A stretch of 44,092 nucleotides of DNA. It comes from Opitutales bacterium. Lineage in GTDB: Bacteria; Verrucomicrobiota; Verrucomicrobiia; Opitutales; Oceanipulchritudinaceae. Below the pieces are notes generated by a model that did not search any database, was not told the DNA's origin, and saw only the letters and a program-made list of their open reading frames with translations. Location: the NCBI GenBank assembly GCA_007134215.1, contig SLLG01000272.1, forward strand, positions 1 through 44,092, in the 5' to 3' direction. A program made the position numbers and the translations under genes. This document shows, in pieces, positions 10,417 to 17,803 of the stretch; positions within the stretch are counted from its first letter, which is position 1, and every line of letters begins with the position of its first letter.

Positions 10417-10639
10417 CCCCGCCGCCGTACCCGGCTGCCAAGCACGCCAATCCTTCACCGGGCGTATCGGAGTGGCCGTATCGTGCCTTACGCCCCGGCG
10501 AACCCCGCATACTCCCCGCCCCCCCCCAGCGTTCCCGAGCAACCGGAGCACGTTGCGGGGCAAAGCGAAGCCCTAACCGCTCCTAATTTCCCAGAATCGT
10601 TACGTGCGACGAGGTCCGCGGCGTTTCGCCGCCGGGTGT
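10417..10639. other. Convergent intergenic region with C-run
   Basis: Between the ends of the Na/Pi transporter and icd genes. It contains a nine-C run near 10519-10528 and GC-rich sequence. I see no RNA gene and no hairpin with a T-tract. Confidence 0.5.
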
Positions 10640-12091
10640 TTACTCGCCCTGCCCGAGGGAATAGCCCCGCTCGCCGTCGAATGTGTAGAGGTGCTCCGTC
10701 TTGATGAAGTCGAGACCCGCCTTCTTGACGCGCCCGAGGAGGGCAATGATTTCGGCGTGGGACGGCTTTGCGCCCTTGCGGGCGGTGAAGCGGCAGCGCC
10801 AGTGGTCGGTGCAGTAAACGCCTTCCATTCCCGTCGGGTAGACGGCCACCCCGCGGTTGGAAATCATTTTGAGTGCAAAGGTGTCCCCCGCGAGCGGCTC
10901 CACTTTCTTGCCGAGGACCGCCGGATCGCGGTTGCTTTCGTCCCAGTCGAGGAAGACATCCACGCCCACGAGTTCCTTTTTCTTACGGGGGATCGACGGC
11001 AGCTTGACCTCAAGATCGCGGTGGCCGAAGGCGGCGGTGCGCAGGTGGCGGGGCTTTTCGCCCAGCCGTTCGATGACGGCGTCGGCAAAGGCGCGCGTCC
11101 CGAGGCGTTGCTTCGACACTTGCTCCTTGTAGACATCGACGGTGTGCATGCCGTCTTCGAGCGTGCGCAGCCATGCGTTGCGGATGCGCTCGGCGACGTC
11201 CGGCTGTCCGATGTGCACGAGCATCATGACCGCCGCAGTGAGGAGGCCCGAGGGGTTGGCAATGTCCTTGCCCGCGATATCGGGAGCGGAGCCGTGCACC
11301 GCTTCGAACATTGCGGCGTCGAATCCGATATTGGCCGATCCCGCGAGCCCCACCGAGCCGGACACGAGAGCCGCGATGTCGCTGACAATGTCGCCGTAGA
11401 GGTTGAGCGTCACGACGACATCAAGATCCTCCGGGCGGGCCGCGACGAGGGCGGCGCCGATGTCGATGATGCGGTGTTCCGTCTCCAGTTCCGCGTAGCG
11501 CGGGTCCGCCGCCACCTCCTCGAAGACCCGCTGGAAAAGTCCGTCGGAAATCTTCATGATGTTCGACTTCGTGAGGCAGGTGACTTTTTTCCGTCCGTAG
11601 GCACGCGCGTACTCGAGGGCGTAACGGCAGATCGCCTCGCAGCCGGGGCGGCTGATAAGTTTCAGCGCCTGCGTCACCTCGTCGGTCTGCTGGTGCTCGA
11701 TACCCGCGTAGAGATCCTCCTCGTTTTCGCGGATGATGACCATGTCGATGTGCGGAAAATGAGTCGGCACGTAGGGGTAGAACGAACGGCACGGACGCAC
11801 ATTGGAAAACAGGCAAAGCCCCTTGCGGATCGTCACGTTCAGGCTCTTGTAGCCGCCGCCGAGCGGTGTCGTGATCGGTGCCTTGAGGAAGATACGGTTG
11901 CGGCGAAGGCTCTCCCACGATTCACCCGTGATACCGGAGGAATGACCGGCCTCATACACCTTTTGCCCGATCTCGATCTCCTCGAAATCGAGCCGCGCCT
12001 CCGCCGCCTTGAGAATGCGCAGCGTGGCGTCCATAATTTCCGGCCCGATGCCGTCACCGTGCGCAACCGTGATCTTCCGATTCTCTGCCAT
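10640..12091 (-). CDS. icd: NADP-type isocitrate dehydrogenase
   Basis: A 483-residue TCA-cycle enzyme converting isocitrate to 2-oxoglutarate. HGDGIGPEIM (residues about 11-20) is the N-terminal isocitrate/isopropylmalate dehydrogenase motif. NVRPCRSFYPYV and IIRENEEDLYAGIEHQ are substrate and loop regions, and NLYGDIVSDIAALVSGSVGLAGSANIG is the family signature with Mg2+-binding aspartates. A C-terminal extension of about 140 residues (from VDVFLDWDESN) is typical of the longer Thermus/Rickettsia-type enzymes rather than the E. coli form. Start ATG 12091 (MAENRKITVAHG) sits just before the domain; the frame to 12193 overlaps the pepF end and is not homologous. Coenzyme preference is inferred from the subfamily. 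Confidence 0.9.
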   Translation of the reverse strand: MAENRKITVAHGDGIGPEIMDATLRILKAAEARLDFEEIEIGQKVYEAGHSSGITGESWESLRRNRIFLKAPITTPLGGGYKSLNVTIRKGLCLFSNVRPCRSFYPYVPTHFPHIDMVIIRENEEDLYAGIEHQQTDEVTQALKLISRPGCEAICRYALEYARAYGRKKVTCLTKSNIMKISDGLFQRVFEEVAADPRYAELETEHRIIDIGAALVAARPEDLDVVVTLNLYGDIVSDIAALVSGSVGLAGSANIGFDAAMFEAVHGSAPDIAGKDIANPSGLLTAAVMMLVHIGQPDVAERIRNAWLRTLEDGMHTVDVYKEQVSKQRLGTRAFADAVIERLGEKPRHLRTAAFGHRDLEVKLPSIPRKKKELVGVDVFLDWDESNRDPAVLGKKVEPLAGDTFALKMISNRGVAVYPTGMEGVYCTDHWRCRFTARKGAKPSHAEIIALLGRVKKAGLDFIKTEHLYTFDGERGYSLGQGE

Positions 12092-12140
12092 GGAGGAAAG
12101 GGGTAGCGCCTCCCGCCCCGCCCGCCAAGCCGAAAGCGTC

Positions 12141-13940
12141 TCAGCCCGCGCGGCCCGCGGAGAAGGCCGCGAGGCGCTCGCGGAGACTCTCAAGGGGGCG
12201 GAGGGCGCGCGACCAGAAGGCAGGCTCGTCGATGGCCTCGCCGAGGGTTTCGCGGACGAGGGTTTCGCAGCTCATTTGCCCGGAAAGTGCGAGAAAGCGC
12301 TCGTATTCGCCGAGAAACGACGCCCCCTCCTCCCTGAACCGCGCAAAGAGCGACTGACTGAGCAGGTAGCCGAACGTATAGGGAAAGTTATAGAACATCA
12401 CGGAGTCGGCGTAGAAGTGCTGCTTTGACGCCCAGAAGAGCGGGTCGGCACCGTCTTCGCCGAGGACGTCGCCGAAGGACTGCTTCTGCTCCGCGATCAT
12501 CAGTTCCCGCAGGCGGCGGGCGGGGACAAATCCATCGCGGCGTTCTTCATAGAATCGTTTCTCAAAATGAAAGCGCACCGGCAGTTCGAGGGTGAAGATC
12601 ACGGCGCGGCGCAGATCTGTGTCGAGGAGGGCGCGCTTGCGGCCGGCGGAAAAGGCATCGCTCTCCAGCACGCCCTCCACGAGAATCATCTCCGCGAAGG
12701 TGGAGGCCGACTCGGCGAGCGTCATGGGATAGCCCGAGGCGAAGGGACGCACCCCGCGCAGGACCCGCGAATGCCATGCGTGGCCGACCTCGTGCGCGAG
12801 AGTGAGGAGCGAGCCGAGGTCCGCCTCGTAAGTCATGTAAACGCGGCTCTCCCCGCTGAACCGCGAGGTCGTGCAGAAGCCTCCCGGCCGCTTGTCCGGA
12901 CGCGGCATGTGGTCGTACCACCGCGCCTCCAGCGACTCGCGGAAAAACGCGCCGAGAGCGGGATACGCCGCGGCAAAGGCATCACCGATCAGTCGGCACC
13001 CGGCATCCCACTCCATCGGCGGTTCGTCCTCCGGCGGTTTGAAGGCGGGTGCGGCGAGATCGCGGTAGGAGACGCCCGGCTCGCCGAGCAGCTCCGCGCG
13101 ATAGGCCGCCAGCGCCCGCAGCGCGGGGGCGGCATCGCGGATCGCGGTGAACATGGCGTCGAGTGTTTCCCGGCGGATGCGCGCGTCATGGCAGGCATTG
13201 TCGAGGAAGTGCTCCACGCCGCGTTCGCGGTCGAGGGTGAGGCGCGCGCCCGCGATGGCGTTGAGCGCCCGCTCGCAGATCGTCTCGTAGCCGGCCCATG
13301 CAGCATTGCCGCCGGTAAACGCGGCCTCGCGCACGGCGCGGTCGGGCGAGGCGAGGAGGTTGGCGCGCCGCGCCATGGGGACGCGCTCTTGCGTGCCGTC
13401 GGCCTTGCGCACAGGAAACGTCAGCTCGCCGCTCAAGCGGGAGTACAACTGGTTCCACGCCTTTGTGCCGTTGACGGAGAGCGCGGCGTTGAGCGACTCG
13501 CGGGGGAGGTCCATGCGGTGCGCGGCGAGGCTCTTTGTTTCGCGCACGGAGAATTCAGCGCTCTTCATGCGAGCGTCGCGCAGGACGGCTTCGACCGTTG
13601 CGTCAGGCGCCCGGCCGAGCGCCGCGACAAGGCCTTCGCCGATTGTTTCGGCGCGCGCCCGCAGCTCGGAGTAAGCGCTCTCCGCTGTCGTCGCCGCCTC
13701 GTTCGAGGTGTCCGCCGCCGTCAGGCAACTCAGGTAAGCCCCGATGTGGGAAAGACGCGCGTGGAAGTCCTCGAGATCGAGCAACAGGTGAACCCACACT
13801 TCAACGTCCGCGGAGGGATTGAGCGCGAGTGCTTCGACACGCGGACGCAAAGCGCCCGCCTGCCGCTCCAGCGCAGTTCGGAAACCGCGGAATTCCGCGC
13901 TCTCGACCGAGGGAAAAAAGGAAGTGAGGTCCCAGTCCAT
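12141..13940 (-). CDS. pepF: M3-family oligoendopeptidase (PepF-like)
   Basis: A 599-residue zinc metallopeptidase that cleaves short peptides in the cytoplasm. The zinc site HEVGH lies in LLTLAHEVGHAWHSRVL, and the third ligand Glu lies in the downstream MTLAESASTFAEMILVEG segment, as in the M3 family. The N-terminal half is helical (oligopeptidase F domain), and SHIGAYLSCLTAAD is typical. Start ATG 13940 (MDWDLTSFFP) matches the family; the frame stays open to 15431 only because it is antisense to meaB. It is followed by icd on the same strand after 49 bases, and is divergent from meaB with 93 bases between. Confidence 0.9.
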   Translation of the reverse strand: MDWDLTSFFPSVESAEFRGFRTALERQAGALRPRVEALALNPSADVEVWVHLLLDLEDFHARLSHIGAYLSCLTAADTSNEAATTAESAYSELRARAETIGEGLVAALGRAPDATVEAVLRDARMKSAEFSVRETKSLAAHRMDLPRESLNAALSVNGTKAWNQLYSRLSGELTFPVRKADGTQERVPMARRANLLASPDRAVREAAFTGGNAAWAGYETICERALNAIAGARLTLDRERGVEHFLDNACHDARIRRETLDAMFTAIRDAAPALRALAAYRAELLGEPGVSYRDLAAPAFKPPEDEPPMEWDAGCRLIGDAFAAAYPALGAFFRESLEARWYDHMPRPDKRPGGFCTTSRFSGESRVYMTYEADLGSLLTLAHEVGHAWHSRVLRGVRPFASGYPMTLAESASTFAEMILVEGVLESDAFSAGRKRALLDTDLRRAVIFTLELPVRFHFEKRFYEERRDGFVPARRLRELMIAEQKQSFGDVLGEDGADPLFWASKQHFYADSVMFYNFPYTFGYLLSQSLFARFREEGASFLGEYERFLALSGQMSCETLVRETLGEAIDEPAFWSRALRPLESLRERLAAFSAGRAG

Positions 13941-14033
13941 CCGGTAAGCGAAACCACACGCGGCGTGATTGTCCAGAGCGATGGCGGGGCGGGAACTTGC
14001 ATGCAGGCGTTTTGCCCGTTCCAATGAAGAGCG

Positions 14034-15110
14034 ATGAAAAACAACGACGGCGAAAGGCTCTTCCGCTCCGCGCTGAGCGTTATTCCGGGCAACGCGGAAA
14101 GCGCCGGGCCCCTGCCGCCGCCAAAGCGGCGCGCCGAGATGGACGCAGCCGGGTATGTCGACGGTATCCGCGCGGGCGACCGCGCCATCCTCGCCCGCGC
14201 GATCACGCTCGTCGAGTCCAATTCGCCGCGGCACCAGGCGCTCGCGCAGGCGATCCTCGGCGAACTCATGCCGGAAACCGGCAAGTCCGTCCGCATCGGC
14301 GTCACCGGCGTACCTGGAGCGGGCAAAAGCAGTCTTATCGAATCGCTCGGCTCGTGGCTCTGCGGGCGCGGCCGCAAGATTGCCGTCCTCGCCGTCGATC
14401 CCTCCAGCTCGCTTTCGCGCGGCAGTATCCTCGGCGACAAGACCCGCATGGAAACCCTCGCGCGCCACCCCAATGCGTTCATCCGCCCGTCCCCCAGCGG
14501 CGGCACCCTCGGCGGCGTGGCGCGGAAGACCCGCGAAACCGTCCTGCTCTGCGAAGCCTTCGGGTTCGACACCCTCATTCTCGAAACCGTCGGCGTAGGC
14601 CAGAGTGAGGGACTCGTGCGCTCGATGGTCGACTTCTTCCTCCTCGTCCTCATCGCAGGCGCCGGCGACGAACTGCAGGGTATCAAGAAGGGTGTCATGG
14701 AACTCGCCGACGCCATCGCCGTGAACAAAGCCGACGGCGACAACGAACGCCGCGCCCGCCTCGCCAAAGCGGAGCTGAACCGCGTGCTCTCCTTTCTCCA
14801 GCCGGCGACGGAGGGCTGGGAGACGAAAGCGGTGACCCTCTCCGCGCACACCCGTGCCGGACTCCCGGAGCTGTGGGAGCGCATTGAGCGATTTGTTGAG
14901 GAAACGCGCCGCAGCGGCGTCTTCACCCGGCGGCGGCAGCAGCAAGAGGTCGAGTGGCTGCATGCGCTCATCGAAGAAGGCCTGCGCAACCGCTTCTACG
15001 GCGATCCCGCCATCGCCCCTAAGCTCTCCGCGCTGGAGGACGCTGTGCGGGAGGGACGAACCACGGCCGCCCGCGCAGCCGGCGACCTGCTCTACGTCGC
15101 CTCCCGTTGA
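14034..15110 (+). CDS. meaB: Methylmalonyl-CoA mutase-associated G protein MeaB (ArgK family)
   Basis: A 358-residue SIMIBI GTPase that protects and loads adenosylcobalamin mutases. Visible motifs are Walker A GVPGAGKSS (residues about 94-102), the switch region VDPSSSLSRGSILGDKTRM, ETVGVGQSE (Walker B/G3), and VNKADGDN (the NKxD motif for guanine). The C-terminal helical dimerisation segment follows. The N-terminal 45 residues are longer than usual. No mutase gene (mcmA/B) lies in the window, so the partner must be elsewhere. ATG 14034 is preceded by GAAGAGCG, one of the few purine-rich leaders here. Confidence 0.92.
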   Translation: MKNNDGERLFRSALSVIPGNAESAGPLPPPKRRAEMDAAGYVDGIRAGDRAILARAITLVESNSPRHQALAQAILGELMPETGKSVRIGVTGVPGAGKSSLIESLGSWLCGRGRKIAVLAVDPSSSLSRGSILGDKTRMETLARHPNAFIRPSPSGGTLGGVARKTRETVLLCEAFGFDTLILETVGVGQSEGLVRSMVDFFLLVLIAGAGDELQGIKKGVMELADAIAVNKADGDNERRARLAKAELNRVLSFLQPATEGWETKAVTLSAHTRAGLPELWERIERFVEETRRSGVFTRRRQQQEVEWLHALIEEGLRNRFYGDPAIAPKLSALEDAVREGRTTAARAAGDLLYVASR

Positions 15111-15442
15111 GCCGCCGCGCCTTCCGTTCTGAAATCGACAACGCCTTCTCGACACACGCAAACGCCTCCTCCGGACCTGCGCGGGACACGCTTTGCCTCC
15201 GCGAAGATGATCCGGGGGCACTGTCGCTGCTTCGGCGGGCACTTCCCCGCGCGCTTTGCGGCACAAGCGGATGGCGCAAAATGAGGAGCTTATGGCGCAA
15301 AAAAGGAAAGACACCCCCGGTATTCTTCTATATACTTCCACGCGAGCTTTCTTGATGGAGCTATGCTTCCCTACACTACACAATCCCGGTGAAAGGCACC
15401 CGCTTTCCGCCGGGAAATATCGTATCGCCAAAATCCAGAACT
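15111..15442. other. Intergenic region with 21-base-phased direct repeat
   Basis: 332 bases without a supported gene between meaB and a PEP-CTERM gene. An 11-base direct repeat ATGGCGCAAAA lies at 15271-15281 and 15292-15302, exactly 21 bases apart (two helical turns), as expected for tandem binding of a regulator. GCACCCGCTTTCCGC at 15396-15410 nearly matches a site upstream of the second PEP-CTERM gene (21450-21464). No clear sigma-70 or sigma-54 promoter could be picked. Confidence 0.4.
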
Positions 15443-16285
15443 ATGAATATGAAGATTGCTATCCTCCTAATGCCCGCCGTTGTGCCCGCGCTCGCGCTCG
15501 CGCAGACGACAATGCTAACCTTCTCCGGCGACCCGACGGACATCGACGGCTATCCCGGTTCGCCGGGAGGCGGCTGGACGTCCACATGGAATAACAGCGC
15601 CAGCTTTATCGGCGGCTCGCCCGTTTATGAAGCCGGCATCCAGAGCGCCACTCCCTTTGTCAACGGCTCGGGGTCGACGTACCTCAATTTCGCCACGGCC
15701 GACGGTCTCACCGGGGGCGACATCAACAACCAAGGTGCGGTCAACCGCTCGTACGGCAACTTCGGCGCGCTCGATATCGCCGAGCCCCACCAGATCCAGT
15801 TTCTCTTCCGCAAAAACACCAGCACCGGACAGGCGCGCATTTATGATATCGAAGGAGGCGCCAACCTCGGAGCCGGCGCAAACTGGGTCATCATTATCGA
15901 CGAAGAAGATCAATTCCGCGTCTTCGACAGCGATTTCGGCACGGGTTTCACCTCCGGACAACAGGACATGACCGGAGACTTCGACAACGTCATCACCGGC
16001 AACGAATACCTCATCACAGTTTCCGTGCGGCCCGCCATGGGGCGCTACGATGTCGTCATCGACGACCTTACCGGCAGCGGCAGCGTCTCCTACATGGACG
16101 CGCGCTTCCGCAACCAGGGCACCTCCGTGTCCGGCACGTTCACAATGAACAGCGGCGGCACCGAAGGCCCTGTGAACTTCGACATCGACAACCTTGCGGT
16201 CATCCCCGAGCCCTCGTTCTACGCCGTGTTGTTCGGTGCCAGCGCGCTCTTCCTTGTTCTCCGCCGCCGCCGGCACGGCGGCTGA
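15443..16285 (+). CDS. Secreted PEP-CTERM protein
   Basis: A 280-residue exported protein. The signal peptide is MNMKIAILLMPAVVPALALAQ. The body is rich in Gly, Asn, Thr and Asp and probably all-beta, with a concanavalin/LamG-like feel (LDIAEPHQIQFLFRKNTSTG...RFDVVIDDLTG-type wording), though no enzyme motif is seen. Residues about 253-280 form the PEP-CTERM signal: VIPEPS, a hydrophobic helix, and a terminal RRRR. That signal is recognised by exosortase, which cleaves and anchors or releases the protein at the surface, often with an exopolysaccharide. No exosortase gene lies in the window. ATG 15449 is an alternative start. A hairpin at 16312-16328 follows. Confidence 0.85.
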   Translation: MNMKIAILLMPAVVPALALAQTTMLTFSGDPTDIDGYPGSPGGGWTSTWNNSASFIGGSPVYEAGIQSATPFVNGSGSTYLNFATADGLTGGDINNQGAVNRSYGNFGALDIAEPHQIQFLFRKNTSTGQARIYDIEGGANLGAGANWVIIIDEEDQFRVFDSDFGTGFTSGQQDMTGDFDNVITGNEYLITVSVRPAMGRYDVVIDDLTGSGSVSYMDARFRNQGTSVSGTFTMNSGGTEGPVNFDIDNLAVIPEPSFYAVLFGASALFLVLRRRRHGG

Positions 16286-16311
16286 TACCTGTTTGTCCGG
16301 TTCCCGCGGCA

Positions 16312-16328
16312 CCGGCGCAAACCGCCGG
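16312..16328 (+). terminator. Weak hairpin after PEP-CTERM gene
   Basis: CCGGCG at 16312-16317 and CGCCGG at 16323-16328 pair perfectly around a five-base loop. No T-tract follows, so intrinsic termination is uncertain. Confidence 0.3.
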
Positions 16329-16424
16329 CGACGGACTTGCCAACGGTTTAATGCGGTCTAATCTGACCGCCGTAGCCGTTCCGGCGAAGGCGGAAGAGCC
16401 GCAGGCCCGCAGGCCGGCGGCGGC

Positions 16425-16580
16425 ATGGAAGTCGACGATAAGTTCCGCGAACTGCCGTACTTTCTGGACGACGCCGATGCGGCCGACTTCGACCTTCCGC
16501 TCACCCGCGCCCTCCATGAATACTGGAAAGACGGCGAACACGTCACCGTCCAGGACAAACGGAAAGCCCCCGCCTTCTGA
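16425..16580 (+). CDS. Small acidic protein, 51 residues, unknown function
   Basis: ATG 16425 to TGA 16578-16580. The peptide begins MEVDDKFRELPYFLDDADAA, and a middle TRALHEYWKDGEHVTVQDKR precedes the end KAPAF. It is strongly acidic in the first half and amphipathic. Codon use shows the GC-rich third positions of its neighbours, which supports real coding. No domain is recognised. It ends 25 bases before the convergent response-regulator gene. No Shine-Dalgarno sequence is visible. Function unknown; confidence is moderate because of its size. Confidence 0.55.
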   Translation: MEVDDKFRELPYFLDDADAADFDLPLTRALHEYWKDGEHVTVQDKRKAPAF

Positions 16581-16605
16581 CACGAACTCGTCCGCGCCCG
16601 CCCGC

Positions 16606-17028
16606 TCAGCTCATCTGGTAGTTCGTGAGCAGGCGCATAATGCCCGGGCTGTAGTATTTGCGCCCGAGCATGACGTATTCGATCCCGCGCTTCAGCTCGT
16701 CGAGCCCGTAGGCCTTTTCGATGTAGGCGTCCGTCTCGTGCTCCATTGCGAGACGCAGGCTGTCGTCGTCGACCGTGCCGGAGAAAATGATGATCTTTGT
16801 CTCCGGCAGGTGCTCGTGGAGCCGCTGAAGGATTTCGAGGCCGTTCATCTCCGGCATGCGGATGTCCACGATGACGATGTCGGGATGCAGCTCAAAACAC
16901 TTTTTCACCGCAGTCGCTCCGTCGCGCGCGTCACCAAGGTAGACCAGATTCGGAATGATCTGCACGTACTCCGCGAACAATTCGCAGAGCAGGTCCTCAT
17001 CCTCGATTAGAAAAAGTGTCTTCTTCAT
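16606..17028 (-). CDS. Receiver-domain response regulator without output domain
   Basis: A 140-residue CheY-like protein. The acidic pocket is EDED at residues 9-12, the phospho-acceptor is Asp55 in IVIVDIRMPEMNG, the switch Ser is in IIIFSGT, and the conserved Lys is in YIEKAYG. The tail RKYYSPGIMRLL resembles the linker that follows receivers in NarL/LuxR-type regulators, but the helix-turn-helix is missing, so this may be a truncated NarL-type regulator or a true single-domain protein. GAGG lies seven bases before ATG 17028, an unusually good Shine-Dalgarno sequence for this window. No histidine kinase lies nearby. Confidence 0.88.
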   Translation of the reverse strand: MKKTLFLIEDEDLLCELFAEYVQIIPNLVYLGDARDGATAVKKCFELHPDIVIVDIRMPEMNGLEILQRLHEHLPETKIIIFSGTVDDDSLRLAMEHETDAYIEKAYGLDELKRGIEYVMLGRKYYSPGIMRLLTNYQMS

Positions 17029-17803
17029 AGAAATACCTCGCTTGAGCTAGAATCATACCCCGGCGGCCAGTCCGCTATTAGGGTTAATTCTTTATGCATT
17101 GCTACCAAGGCACCCATGATTCTGTAAATTGGAAAACCGGAGAGGCTCATGATTTCTCAAATTTTTCGCAGACGCACCCCCTAAAGGCGCAGGGCAGCGC
17201 GAGCCTCGAACAATTCCTTTACGAATGCCCGGAATCCGGCAGAGGACACAGATTCTTCATTCGCACGTCGTTTTGTCATCCTGTTAAGCACGATGGGAAG
17301 AAAAGACAATGTGAACAAACCGGATGCGTGCAAGGAAAAACCTTGGTATTAAAACGATGCTTGTAAACAAAATATACAGCAAACGCTAAAACAGGGTGTT
17401 CTGCTTATAGAAACCTATAGAACATGTATATTGTGCGGATGTGAACAAGTAGGGCGAATGCACCAACCGCTCACCGGCAAACCGCAGAGACCAGACAGTT
17501 TCTCCGGTACGGCGGCAGTCCGGCGGGGATGAATCCATCCGCCGTCACCCCAGCGGCGACCGGAAGGCAAGACTGCAGGTCTTCGAATACCCGAAGGGTT
17601 AGCAGTCGGCTATAATGACCGCCCCCATCCGCGCCGCACGATATCGCCGGGGTGTGCCCGGCTTGTCCGGTCCATTGCCGCCCGCATCCGGATGCCGCCC
17701 CAGATGCGAGCCGAGGCTTGCCAGCGGTCGGGACGACAGCATTGGATAGCGCGTAAATGGTTGTCCCGTCACCCTGTGCACCCGGCCGGGCGGTTTTCCG
17801 TCC
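17029..17803. other. Long intergenic region, low-GC then GC-rich
   Basis: 775 bases with no convincing gene. About 17040-17460 is clearly lower in GC than the surroundings. A tandem (T/C)TATAGAA repeat with ten-base period lies at 17405-17422. The open frame 17094-17366 has no homology or signal and is not supported. From 17460 the sequence returns to GC-rich. A short inverted repeat AAGAC/GTCTT lies near 17561-17577, and an exact TATAAT at 17611-17616. This is presumably the control region of the response regulator (leftward) and the carbamoyltransferase operon (rightward). Confidence 0.5.
17611..17616 (+). promoter_or_regulatory. Possible -10 box TATAAT for carbamoyltransferase operon
   Basis: An exact TATAAT hexamer about 190 bases before ATG 17804. 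No good -35 hexamer lies 16-18 bases upstream, so this is only a candidate. Confidence 0.22.

Noticed and set aside
10604-12106. 500-residue plus-strand open frame
   Set aside because: Antisense shadow of icd.
15380-15420. Sigma-54 promoter upstream of the first PEP-CTERM gene
   Set aside because: GGCAC is present, but the -12 GC does not fall ten bases after the GG.
12141-15431. Extension of the pepF frame to 1096 residues
   Set aside because: The part beyond 13940 is antisense to meaB and shows no homology; the M3 peptidase begins at MDWDLTSFFP.
17094-17366. 90-residue plus-strand frame in the low-GC island
   Set aside because: No Shine-Dalgarno sequence, homology or domain; composition and codon use differ from real genes here.
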